Shown in pieces: positions 8,333-13,785 of a stretch of DNA of 13,785 nt; positions within the stretch are counted from its first letter, which is position 1; the number at the start of each line of letters is the position of its first letter. Under the pieces are notes generated by a model. The model saw nothing but the letters and a program-made list of their open reading frames with translations, was not told where the DNA came from and did no database searches. The DNA is taken from positions 1 through 13,785 of the forward strand of contig JAADDT010000042.1 of NCBI GenBank assembly GCA_013153765.1. Direction: 5' to 3'. The DNA is from Aquificota bacterium. Its GTDB lineage: Bacteria > Aquificota > Aquificia > Aquificales > Hydrogenothermaceae. The position numbers and the translations under genes were made by a program.

Positions 8333-8926
8333 TTATATTAAAAGTTCTGTTATCTTAAGTTTGTATCCTTTGCCGTCTTCCCTTTTAAGAAGACCTTTAC
8401 CGATAATATTCCCGTTTACGAGCAGTTCAACCTCTACCGGCTCTGTGGAGGAAAGGAGTATTTCGGAGGTCTCACCGATGCTGTCAATATCGGAAAGCGG
8501 TATCTGTTTACTGAAAACCCTTACCACAACCGGTAGGGATATCTGCCTTTGACCAAGTCCCGTTTCCTTACCTATTACCGCTCCGGCTTCAGACTTTTTC
8601 CTGTCCGTTTTCAGGATTATCCCGTTTGGAAAAAACTGTCCCTCATTACTTACGTTGAATACAATCTCATCACCGGTGATAGGCACGTGGTCGGCAACAT
8701 CGTCCTTCAGCTCCTCCGAAGGGAAAAGGTCTGTAAACAGCTTTTTTGCCCAGTCGGAGCCGAGGGAAAAAACAAGCATAACGAAAAGGTCGCTTTTGAC
8801 GTAAAGCCAGTTCTTACCATCTGTAATGTAGTAGTAATCCGAGTTTATCCTGTCAGAATCAGGCAGACTGCCCTCCTCCACGCTCTCAACTATATTTGAT
8901 AGTAGGTTCAGAACCTTCTCTTTAAT
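8333..8926 (-). CDS. FliN/FliY-like protein with C-terminal SpoA domain
   Basis: The last 65 or so residues form a complete SpoA (FliN/FliM C-terminal) domain: a first half with SKQIPLSDIDSIGETSEILL, then EPVEVELLVNGNIIGKG and KGYKLKITELL, matching the family's PVDLLVNGK-x-x-A-x-G and V-x-I-T-E-I endings. FliN-type proteins form the lower ring of the flagellar rotor switch. In front lies a domain of about 115 residues with alternating strands and an acidic stretch (ITGDEIVFNVSNEG) loosely like CheC/CheX phosphatase-fold domains, as in FliY; this part is weak. The start is uncertain. I chose ATT at 8926-8924 because AGGAGG (8937-8932) lies five bases before it and it gives 197 residues with an N-terminal amphipathic helix. 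The first conventional candidate is GTG at 8881-8879 (182 residues) with no good site. The gene is in frame with, and just after, the upstream stop codon. A type III secretion SctQ-like role is possible but less supported. Confidence 0.7.
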   Translation of the reverse strand: MKEKVLNLLSNIVESVEEGSLPDSDRINSDYYYITDGKNWLYVKSDLFVMLVFSLGSDWAKKLFTDLFPSEELKDDVADHVPITGDEIVFNVSNEGQFFPNGIILKTDRKKSEAGAVIGKETGLGQRQISLPVVVRVFSKQIPLSDIDSIGETSEILLSSTEPVEVELLVNGNIIGKGLLKREDGKGYKLKITELLI

Positions 8927-8931
8927 CGTTC

Positions 8932-8937
8932 CCTCCT
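8932..8937 (-). promoter_or_regulatory. Shine-Dalgarno AGGAGG pointing to an ATT start
   Basis: AGGAGG on the minus strand overlaps the TAG stop (8938-8936) of the FliM-like gene. Five bases downstream is ATT in the FliN-like reading frame. No ATG, GTG or TTG in frame lies within 40 bases. Initiation at ATT is rare and, in infC, allows control by initiation factor 3; the same here is inference. Confidence 0.5.
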
Positions 8938-9679
8938 AAACCACCTTCTCTACAAATTCCGGATTTAGGCTTATCTCTTCACCCTCTCTCAGTTTATTAA
9001 TATCTACCATTACAGGCTTGCTTTCAACTACGAAATTTACGGTAAGGTTTTCCTTCAGCTTTTTCAGTTTTTTCCTTCCCAGAGAGGTTGGGGGAGATGT
9101 GATGAAAGGTGATACGCTGTCCGTCTCAACAAAACCCCTGTCAAGCCAGATGCAGAAATCAACCTCCTCACCGCCTATCTCAAAACGGTAAGAAAGCTTC
9201 AAAAACTCCTCGTCGTAAAACTGGAGACCTGCAGTGTTGATCTTTTTGTAATTGTAAGGATAGTCCTTTTTAAGCCTTGAGACAACAGCCTCACCCAGAC
9301 TATCAACGAACCTTTCGGTGTTAAACTGTAGATCAAGGAGGGAATACATACCGATACCGGATTTTACCGCCGTGTCAAACTTTTCGGAGACGGTGGTATA
9401 AACCCTGAACTTTTTTTCAACGTCGTAGCCGGCAATGTATATGTTTTTGTCCTCAGTTGAACTGCCCCAGAAAGCACCGTAAGATACCGGACGGAGTTTT
9501 ATTGGAAGGGAAGAGACCAGATGGTTTTTTAAAACGCTCCGGTATTTATATGCAAGAAATTGGTATTCTTTAGCCTCTTTAAGACCTGTAGATGCGTAAT
9601 TTCTTCCCCCCGTATCCTTGGAGCTGTAGATTTCTCTAAAGAGTGCTTCAAGCTCCTCTTTAGATACTTTATATTTCAT
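8936..9679 (-). CDS. Divergent FliM-like protein with a truncated SpoA domain
   Basis: The 247-residue product resembles a shortened flagellar switch protein FliM (usually about 320-350). Residues 4-14 (KVSKEELEALF) match the N-terminal FliM motif LSQEEIDALL, which binds phosphorylated CheY in flagellar motors. Residues about 33-75 resemble the first helix of the FliM middle domain, with a cluster of polar and aromatic residues before 'VSYGAFWG'. Around 160-185, LSYRFEIGGEEVDFCIWLD resembles the strands FliM uses in the E-x-x-G-x-M-x-L-C-I-P segment. After a linker (191-210), residues 211-242 look like the first half of a SpoA domain (NLTVNFVVESKPVMVDINKL, then REGEEISL), but TAG arrives before the V-x-VNG second half. 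I found no second half in the other two frames. The ATG at 9679 has GGGGAG upstream. The FliM assignment is from motif reading, not a search, and the overall similarity is low. Confidence 0.58.
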   Translation of the reverse strand: MKYKVSKEELEALFREIYSSKDTGGRNYASTGLKEAKEYQFLAYKYRSVLKNHLVSSLPIKLRPVSYGAFWGSSTEDKNIYIAGYDVEKKFRVYTTVSEKFDTAVKSGIGMYSLLDLQFNTERFVDSLGEAVVSRLKKDYPYNYKKINTAGLQFYDEEFLKLSYRFEIGGEEVDFCIWLDRGFVETDSVSPFITSPPTSLGRKKLKKLKENLTVNFVVESKPVMVDINKLREGEEISLNPEFVEKVV

Positions 9680-9739
9680 TACTCTCCCCTTGGAAAAATC
9701 CTCAATTATAATTATATAAAATTTTTTTTGAGAAGGAAG
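9680..9739. promoter_or_regulatory. Divergent promoter region (FliM-like operon and pabB)
   Basis: These 60 bases between two divergent starts are very AT-rich. For the plus strand, TTGGAA (9690-9695) and TATATA (9713-9718) are 17 bases apart, a credible housekeeping promoter for pabB with a short leader. For the minus strand, two overlapping TATAAT-like elements (9716-9711 and 9710-9705) are present, but no good -35 at proper spacing. I see no sigma54 GG-N10-GC element here. Confidence 0.45.
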
Positions 9740-10921
9740 ATGAAAGTTGAACTTTTCGGTAAAGGCTGGCTGGGAAGTGAAGGTCTGGCAGTATTCAGCA
9801 AGCCTGTAGCCACGGCGGTTTTTTACAGGGACTTACTTTTTTTAAACGGAAAAAGGATAAAAACCAATAAACCGTTAAAAATAATAGAAAATATAATTAA
9901 AAAAAAAGGGATTTACGGTTTAGGTTTCATATCTTACGATTACAAAAGGTACATTTTTGAAGAAAAAATACACAAAAAGCCGGACATAGGACTTCCCCTT
10001 CTGTTTTTCCTTTTTTATAAAGGATACGAAAAAAAAGAACTGGAAAATACCAAACCGGCGGAAAACCGGATAGACAGTATCCTCGTCCCGACGGATAAAA
10101 AGCGGTTCGTAAAAATGGTGGAAAAGGCAAAAAAATACATACGGGAAGGAGATATTTACCAGATAAATCTTTCCCATAGAATACAGCTGAAAGGTTTTTT
10201 TAATACTGACAGTATTTTTAGAAATCTGGCAGTTCTACAGCCTGCCCCTTACCTGATGCACATCAAAACACCTTACTTTTCGGTGGTTTCAGGCTCTATG
10301 GAGCTGTTCCTTGAAAAGAAAGGTGGCAAACTGGTATCAAAACCGATAAAGGGAACGAGGAAGATTGGCAGAACTGAAAGGGAAACGCTGATGCTTGCAA
10401 GGGAGCTGGAAAGCTCCCCAAAAGAAAGGGCAGAAAACCTGATGATTACAGACCTTATGAGGAACGACATAGGGAGGATAGCCCGTAAGGGAAGCGTTAA
10501 GGTAAGCTCCCTGTTTGAGGTAAACAGGTACACGACACTCCTCCAGATGGAAAGCACCGTTGAGGGATTTTTGGGGAAAGACACCCCTTTCCACAGGATA
10601 GTTGAAGCGGTTTTTCCGGCAGGCTCAATAACGGGAGCTCCAAAAAGGAGAGCTGTGGAGATTATAGATACGTTAGAAAGTCAGAGGAGGGAGCTTTACT
10701 GTGGAGCTACAGTTCTGCTTAAGCCTGACGGGGACTTTGTTATGAGCGTGGCTATCAGGCAGAGCATTTTCAAAAATAACAGTTGTTTCATATACGTGGG
10801 AAGCGGTATAGTGGCGGATTCGGACCCTGAGATGGAGTACGAGGAAACCCTCCTGAAGGCAGGAGCAAACCTGAAGGCTTTAGGTCTTGACCCTAATATT
10901 CTCCGTAATCACAGCTTTTGA
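9740..10921 (+). CDS. pabB: Aminodeoxychorismate synthase component I (PabB)
   Basis: The 393-residue product has the chorismate-binding fold of PabB, TrpE and related enzymes. PabB combines chorismate with ammonia from the PabA subunit to give aminodeoxychorismate for folate synthesis. The N-terminal part is short (YGLGFISYDYKRYIFE, 59-74). The catalytic part shows GDIYQINLSHR (137-147), PIKGTR (202-207), ENLMITDLMRNDIGR (232-246), FPAGSITGAPK (292-302) and YVGSGIVADSDPEMEYEET (352-370), with metal-binding acidic residues in the last two blocks. Lys204 in PIKGT is the diagnostic PabB residue that forms a covalent intermediate; TrpE has Ala there. The usual SPE before the PIKGT block reads SME (186-188). 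The start is ATG at 9740, preceded by AGAAGG; the reading frame stays open upstream to 9560 but that overlaps the divergent gene. No pabA or pabC is nearby. Confidence 0.92.
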   Translation: MKVELFGKGWLGSEGLAVFSKPVATAVFYRDLLFLNGKRIKTNKPLKIIENIIKKKGIYGLGFISYDYKRYIFEEKIHKKPDIGLPLLFFLFYKGYEKKELENTKPAENRIDSILVPTDKKRFVKMVEKAKKYIREGDIYQINLSHRIQLKGFFNTDSIFRNLAVLQPAPYLMHIKTPYFSVVSGSMELFLEKKGGKLVSKPIKGTRKIGRTERETLMLARELESSPKERAENLMITDLMRNDIGRIARKGSVKVSSLFEVNRYTTLLQMESTVEGFLGKDTPFHRIVEAVFPAGSITGAPKRRAVEIIDTLESQRRELYCGATVLLKPDGDFVMSVAIRQSIFKNNSCFIYVGSGIVADSDPEMEYEETLLKAGANLKALGLDPNILRNHSF

Positions 10922-11729
10922 CGAAACTGCCGTCAAGGTTAACAGGCAGTACCAATGTGCGGAAGTTCCTGCTTTTTGCGTCTTCACACAGTTTGCGGAA
11001 AGCTTCGTCGTCCGTGATGTAAACCTCCCAGTATTCGGCGTTAAACACCGGCTTTCCCTGTTTTATGAAAGGATCAAGGTAGTAACATTCCCCGTACTGG
11101 TGGCACTGCTCGTTTACGGCAAAATCAAAGTAATCCACAAGGTCTTCAACCTGTAGAAGGTCGTTTTTCAGCCCTACTAACAGTCCCCTTCTGTGTGCTT
11201 CCTGCGACAGGAACAGGTTGTAGTCTATCTGGTCGCTGTAAGTCAGAGGGAAACCTGTGTTGTTTGTATAACCGTCCACGTTGTCCGGCTCAACTCCATC
11301 ACAGCCCTTCTCCTTTGCCAGATCAAGCCTTGCCGCCATAATCGTTCTTACAGCAGGATTTCTTATGTCCAGCCACCTTTCACCTTCCCATCCTTCAAGG
11401 GGATTTCCCAAAGCCTCCTCCGGAAAAAGACCGCTGTCAGGTCTCCATTCCTCGTAAGAGCCGGCACTGAAGTAGCATATGACGACCTTCCCATCTTCCT
11501 TAAGCTGTTTTATCACGTCAACAGGCGTGTCAAACAGGTCAATGTCGTAAACCTGTGCAGGGATGTCCATCCTTAACGGATGTTTCTCGTCAACATACAA
11601 CTGCCAGTACCAAGTGCTTTCAACGGTAAGGGGACTTTCCACCCCGTAATCACCGCCGTCAGAACCTCCGCCACCCACACAACCGCTTACAACAACGGTA
11701 AAAGCCAAGACAAACAACAGCCTTAACAT
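10893..11729 (-). CDS. Lipoprotein GH114-type glycosidase (endo-alpha-1,4-polygalactosaminidase family)
   Basis: The 278-residue product has a lipoprotein signal (LAFTVVVSGC, lipobox Cys17 from this start), a Gly-rich linker and a TIM-barrel domain of the GH114/TM1410 type. Enzymes of this family cleave alpha-1,4-linked galactosamine polymers of extracellular matrix. Family blocks are easily seen: WYWQL, VYDIDLFD, ICYFSAGSYEEWRPD, EGWEGERWLDIR, GCDGVEPDNVDGY, GLKNDLLQ and NEQCHQYGECY, with conserved acidic residues in the EPDNVD block. Several Cys suit an exported, disulfide-bonded protein. Val follows the lipobox Cys, which would allow outer-membrane sorting. I chose ATG at 11729-11727 because AGGTGGTGA lies just upstream; two GTG codons at 11738 and 11735 fall inside that site. 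It is the last gene of the ubiX-xer cluster and its 3' end overlaps convergent pabB by 29 bases. Actual substrate is inferred from family only. Confidence 0.85.
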   Translation of the reverse strand: MLRLLFVLAFTVVVSGCVGGGGSDGGDYGVESPLTVESTWYWQLYVDEKHPLRMDIPAQVYDIDLFDTPVDVIKQLKEDGKVVICYFSAGSYEEWRPDSGLFPEEALGNPLEGWEGERWLDIRNPAVRTIMAARLDLAKEKGCDGVEPDNVDGYTNNTGFPLTYSDQIDYNLFLSQEAHRRGLLVGLKNDLLQVEDLVDYFDFAVNEQCHQYGECYYLDPFIKQGKPVFNAEYWEVYITDDEAFRKLCEDAKSRNFRTLVLPVNLDGSFVKSCDYGEY

Positions 11730-11738
11730 TTTCACCAC

Positions 11739-12617
11739 CTAAATCTTTATATTTTCAGAAAGGGACTTTGTTGCCTTGAGAAGCTGTTTCCGTCCCACCT
11801 TTGCGTATCTGGCGGTAGTAAGGGGAGAGGCGTGTCCCAGAAGCTCCTGTATTATCCTCAGCTCCGCCCCAGACTGTAGTGCAAGTGTTGCCGCCGTGTG
11901 CCGTAGTTTGTGAGGATGGAGTGGAATGCCTGCCCTCCTGCCGATGTTTACCACCATCCTCCACAGTGAGTAGTAAGAAAGGGGAAAAACCCTTTCCGTA
12001 TTGTTAAACTTAAGGTACTCCACCAGCAGTGCCATCGGCTCACCTGTTATCGGCACTTCCCTTTCCTTTCCTCCCTTACCGACCACCTTTATATAAAGTA
12101 TGTCCCCTTCCTCCAGTTCAAGTTTGTAAACCGCATCTGCCCCGTAAAGCTCCCCTTTATGCTCTATCCGTATGTCCCCCCTCCTTATTCCCAGCAGTTC
12201 TGAAGAACGCAGTCCGGTTGTAAGCATAAGGACTATTATCACCTTTTCCGTAAGCGTTCTGGTAGCCCTAAGAACCTTCCTTATCTCCTCATGGGAAAGG
12301 GACTGGGGAATTTTTTGCAGAACCTTCGGTCTGTGTGAGCGTGTAATCGGTGAGGAAGACACAACCTCAAGGTCTATAAGGTATTCAAAAAAGGAGTTTA
12401 TGCAGGCAAGCTTCCTTGCTATGGTGGAGGACTTTTTCCTTTCGGACTGGAGCACCATTCTGAACTTGGCTATGTCAGCCTTGGTTATGCTGTCAACCTC
12501 CTTATCCCCCACTATCTTTATAAACTGGTTCAGGTCAGACCGGTAGTTTTTTAGCGTATGGGGGGACTTGTCCGATATGTAAGAAAGAAACAGCTCCGCA
12601 CATTCAGAAACCTTCAT
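11739..12617 (-). CDS. Tyrosine recombinase of the XerC/XerD type
   Basis: The 292-residue product has the length and layout of Xer recombinases: a SAM-like core-binding domain (about 1-85, TLKNYRSDLNQF at 21-32) and a catalytic domain (about 105-285). The active-site set is complete: Arg137 in TTGLRSSEL, Lys181 in VVGKGGKER, His236 and Arg239 in HPHKLRHTAAT, His262 in LLGHASPLTT and nucleophile Tyr271 in ARYAKV. Such enzymes resolve chromosome dimers at a dif site; a single-copy Xer acting alone is known in some bacteria and archaea. No phage, integron or transposon parts are nearby, which favours a housekeeping enzyme over an integrase, but XerC, XerD or XerH identity cannot be set from one sequence. 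The ATG at 12617 overlaps the ubiX 3' end by 14 bases, and its TAG stop overlaps the ribosome site of the next gene. Confidence 0.92.
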   Translation of the reverse strand: MKVSECAELFLSYISDKSPHTLKNYRSDLNQFIKIVGDKEVDSITKADIAKFRMVLQSERKKSSTIARKLACINSFFEYLIDLEVVSSSPITRSHRPKVLQKIPQSLSHEEIRKVLRATRTLTEKVIIVLMLTTGLRSSELLGIRRGDIRIEHKGELYGADAVYKLELEEGDILYIKVVGKGGKEREVPITGEPMALLVEYLKFNNTERVFPLSYYSLWRMVVNIGRRAGIPLHPHKLRHTAATLALQSGAELRIIQELLGHASPLTTARYAKVGRKQLLKATKSLSENIKI

Positions 12618-13182
12618 CTCTCCACCTTTTATAAAGGTTGTGCTTTACGCCGAAGTGGTCAAGCACTTTTCCCACCACAAAGTTTACCATATCATCAACA
12701 GTTTCAGGTTTTGTATAAAAGGAAGGTGAAGCAATCGAGACCACACCGCCGGCGGAAATAACCCTTTCCATATTTTTAACGTGTATCAGGGAAAGTGGCA
12801 TCTCCCGTACCAGCAGGTACAGTTTTTTCCTTTCCTTTAATGCAACATCACAAACCCTGTGTATCAGGTTGTTTGATATGCCGTTTGCCACCGCCCCAAG
12901 CGTTCCTGTGGAGCAGGGAGCTACGATAACGCCTTCCGTCAGGGAAAGCACGCTACCGCTTGAGACGGGAGCATCTATCTCACTTTGGCTGTAAAAACGG
13001 CAGTTTTCAGGCAGTTTTTTCAGAAATTCAGACCTTTCCATACCAAGCTCCGCTTCCATCACCTTAAACGCACTGTCCGAAACGACAAGGTAAAGGTTAA
13101 ACCTTTTTGAAAGCTCCTCTAAAAGCCTTATGCCGTAAACAGTCCCGCTTGCTCCGGTAATACACAGCACTATACTTTCCAT
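12604..13182 (-). CDS. ubiX: Flavin prenyltransferase UbiX
   Basis: The 192-residue product is full length for UbiX, which attaches a dimethylallyl group to reduced FMN to make prenylated FMN, the cofactor of UbiD-type decarboxylases in quinone synthesis and other pathways. The flavin-binding start ITGASGTVYG (8-17) and the long conserved block VAPCSTGTLGAVANGISNNL (87-106) are present. So are LLVREMPLSLIHVKNM (123-138), ASPSFYTKPETVDDMV (151-166) and the C-terminal Arg-Trp region (YKRW). The start is ATG at 13182-13180, with AAGGTG seven to eight bases upstream; a TTG two codons earlier (13188) lies too close to that site. No ubiD is visible in this window. The gene heads a cluster with a Xer recombinase and a GH114 lipoprotein, a combination without an obvious functional link. 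Confidence 0.94.
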   Translation of the reverse strand: MESIVLCITGASGTVYGIRLLEELSKRFNLYLVVSDSAFKVMEAELGMERSEFLKKLPENCRFYSQSEIDAPVSSGSVLSLTEGVIVAPCSTGTLGAVANGISNNLIHRVCDVALKERKKLYLLVREMPLSLIHVKNMERVISAGGVVSIASPSFYTKPETVDDMVNFVVGKVLDHFGVKHNLYKRWRDEGF

Positions 13183-13206
13183 AACCAAACACCTTCAGCC
13201 GAAATT

Positions 13207-13222
13207 TAACGGAAGTCCGTTA
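13207..13222. promoter_or_regulatory. Palindrome in the divergent ubiX/DedA promoter region, possible operator
   Basis: TAACGGA-AG-TCCGTTA is a perfect 7+7 inverted repeat with a two-base centre. It abuts TATAAT at 13223-13228 (plus strand), a good -10 element for the DedA gene; the overlapping TATTAT on the minus strand could serve ubiX. No strong -35 is seen, as at promoters that need an activator or are closed by a repressor. Function is inferred from symmetry and location. Confidence 0.45.
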
Positions 13223-13243
13223 TATAATAAATATACAGCCTGC

Positions 13244-13249
13244 GGGAGG
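13244..13249 (+). promoter_or_regulatory. Shine-Dalgarno GGGAGG of the DedA gene, pointing to an ATA start
   Basis: GGGAGG is directly followed by TTG (13250), which is too close to serve as start. Nine bases after it comes ATA (13259), in frame with the DedA protein and at the position where related proteins begin. No ATG or GTG is in range. Confidence 0.4.
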
Positions 13250-13258
13250 TTGCACACC

Positions 13259-13785
13259 ATAGAAAATCTGGAGCAGTTTCTTCAAAACTACGGCTACATA
13301 GCCGTTTTTATAGGTACTTTCCTTGAAGGTGAAATATTCCTGCTTGTGGTGGGATTTTTCATAAAACTTAAAATGCTCAACCCTTACCTGTCCCTCGTAT
13401 CGGCAATGGCTGGAGCCTTCTGCCACGAAATAATATACTTTTTCGTCGGAAAGTGGAAAGGCAGGGAACTGCTCCTTAAAAACAGGCATACCCGCAAGGA
13501 GTACAGGCGGGCAAGGAAGCTACTTGAAAGGTACGGCGTACTGTCCATCTTTATCATCAGGTTTTTATACGGTATGAGAATGATACCTATGATGCTGATG
13601 GGAGCCACAGGCTTTGGAACCGGCAAGTTTATGTTTTTTAACCTTATATCCCTGTTTTTCTGGGCTGTCATATACCTTTCCGTAGGATATTTTTTCGGCA
13701 AGGCGGCTGAGCATTTCTTTGGCGAGGCTAAAGAGTACTACTTTATAGCGGTTGGAATAATAATTTTCGGACTGTTTTTAATACT
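13259..13785 (+). CDS. DedA-family membrane protein, 5' part (runs off the window)
   Basis: About 175 codons are visible and the frame is open to the right edge. The product is a polytopic membrane protein of the DedA/VTT group, proposed to work in phospholipid flipping or proton-dependent membrane homeostasis. Family signs are the opening ENLEQFLQNYGYIAVFIG, the re-entrant acidic motif FLEGEIFLL (21-29), an amphipathic cytosolic stretch with many Arg and Lys (about 64-90), and RFLYGMRMIP (101-110), matching the conserved R-F-x-x-G-x-R-x-x-x-P motif. Further hydrophobic segments follow at about 125-145 and from 160 to the edge. The start is unusual: ATA at 13259 is best spaced from GGGAGG, whereas TTG at 13250 abuts that site. 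It is transcribed divergently from ubiX over a short region with a palindrome. The family call is firm; the start is not. Confidence 0.85.
   Translation, partial: MENLEQFLQNYGYIAVFIGTFLEGEIFLLVVGFFIKLKMLNPYLSLVSAMAGAFCHEIIYFFVGKWKGRELLLKNRHTRKEYRRARKLLERYGVLSIFIIRFLYGMRMIPMMLMGATGFGTGKFMFFNLISLFFWAVIYLSVGYFFGKAAEHFFGEAKEYYFIAVGIIIFGLFLI

Noticed and set aside
8936..9679. Type III secretion SctQ-like protein
   Set aside because: The N-terminal EALF motif is typical of flagellar FliM, and no other secretion-system genes are visible; kept only as a minor alternative.
9560..9739. Upstream extension of pabB by 60 codons
   Set aside because: The frame is open, but it lies antisense to the divergent FliM-like gene, has no PabB-like sequence, and ATG at 9740 has its own ribosome site and a plausible promoter just upstream.
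9740..10921. Anthranilate synthase component I (TrpE)
   Set aside because: The motif is PIKGT, with the Lys that marks PabB, and not PIAGT; the N-terminal part is also short for TrpE, and no trp genes are near.
10926..10950. Inverted repeat ACTGCC/GGCAGT as a terminator after pabB
   Set aside because: Six-base stem with a 13-base loop, no T-run, and it lies within the coding sequence of the GH114 gene.
11739..12617. Integrase of a mobile element
   Set aside because: Complete Xer-type protein, but no tRNA target, attachment repeats, transposase, phage or cassette genes nearby; it sits inside a housekeeping-type cluster.
1..13785. CRISPR array, tRNA/rRNA genes or insertion sequences
   Set aside because: No regularly spaced repeats, cloverleaf or rRNA-like stretches, and no transposase or terminal inverted repeats were seen; almost every base is protein-coding.

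Overview
The window is tightly packed bacterial DNA with no RNA genes, insertion sequences or CRISPR arrays that I can see. Arginine is written mostly AGG/AGA, isoleucine is often ATA, proteins are rich in Lys and Glu, and genes abut or overlap by a few bases. This suggests a small-genome thermophile. An Aquificota-type organism (for example a Desulfurobacteriaceae relative) is my best guess from style and gene content; no marker gene here proves it.

Layout. Positions 1-195 (+) hold the tail of moeA, which converges on and overlaps a long leftward gene train. That train runs from about 9679 down to 192 (all minus strand): a divergent FliM-like protein, a FliN-like SpoA-domain protein, a membrane sensor histidine kinase, an NtrC-type sigma54 activator, MutS2, a DJ-1/PfpI family protein, a ROK sugar kinase, and two unrecognised small proteins, one a probable lipoprotein. 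Inter-gene distances are 0-17 bases or slight overlaps, so this looks like one operon, although internal promoters cannot be excluded. Divergent from it at 9740 (+) is pabB (aminodeoxychorismate synthase component I). The 3' end of pabB overlaps by 29 bases a second leftward cluster (13182 down to 10893): ubiX (flavin prenyltransferase), a Xer-type tyrosine recombinase and a GH114-type lipoprotein glycosidase. A short divergent region with a perfect 7+7 palindrome separates ubiX from a DedA-family membrane protein (+) that runs off the right edge.

The most unusual part is 6311-9679. A FliM-like protein keeps the N-terminal FliM motif but ends halfway through its C-terminal SpoA domain. It is followed in the same reading frame, one stop codon later, by a FliN-like protein whose only well-placed Shine-Dalgarno sequence points to an ATT start. 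Directly downstream are a histidine kinase and its presumed sigma54 activator. This suggests a flagellar switch or switch-derived module genetically tied to a sigma54 two-component pair. The rest is mainly housekeeping: DNA maintenance (MutS2, Xer), cofactor synthesis (MoeA, PabB, UbiX) and membrane or envelope functions.
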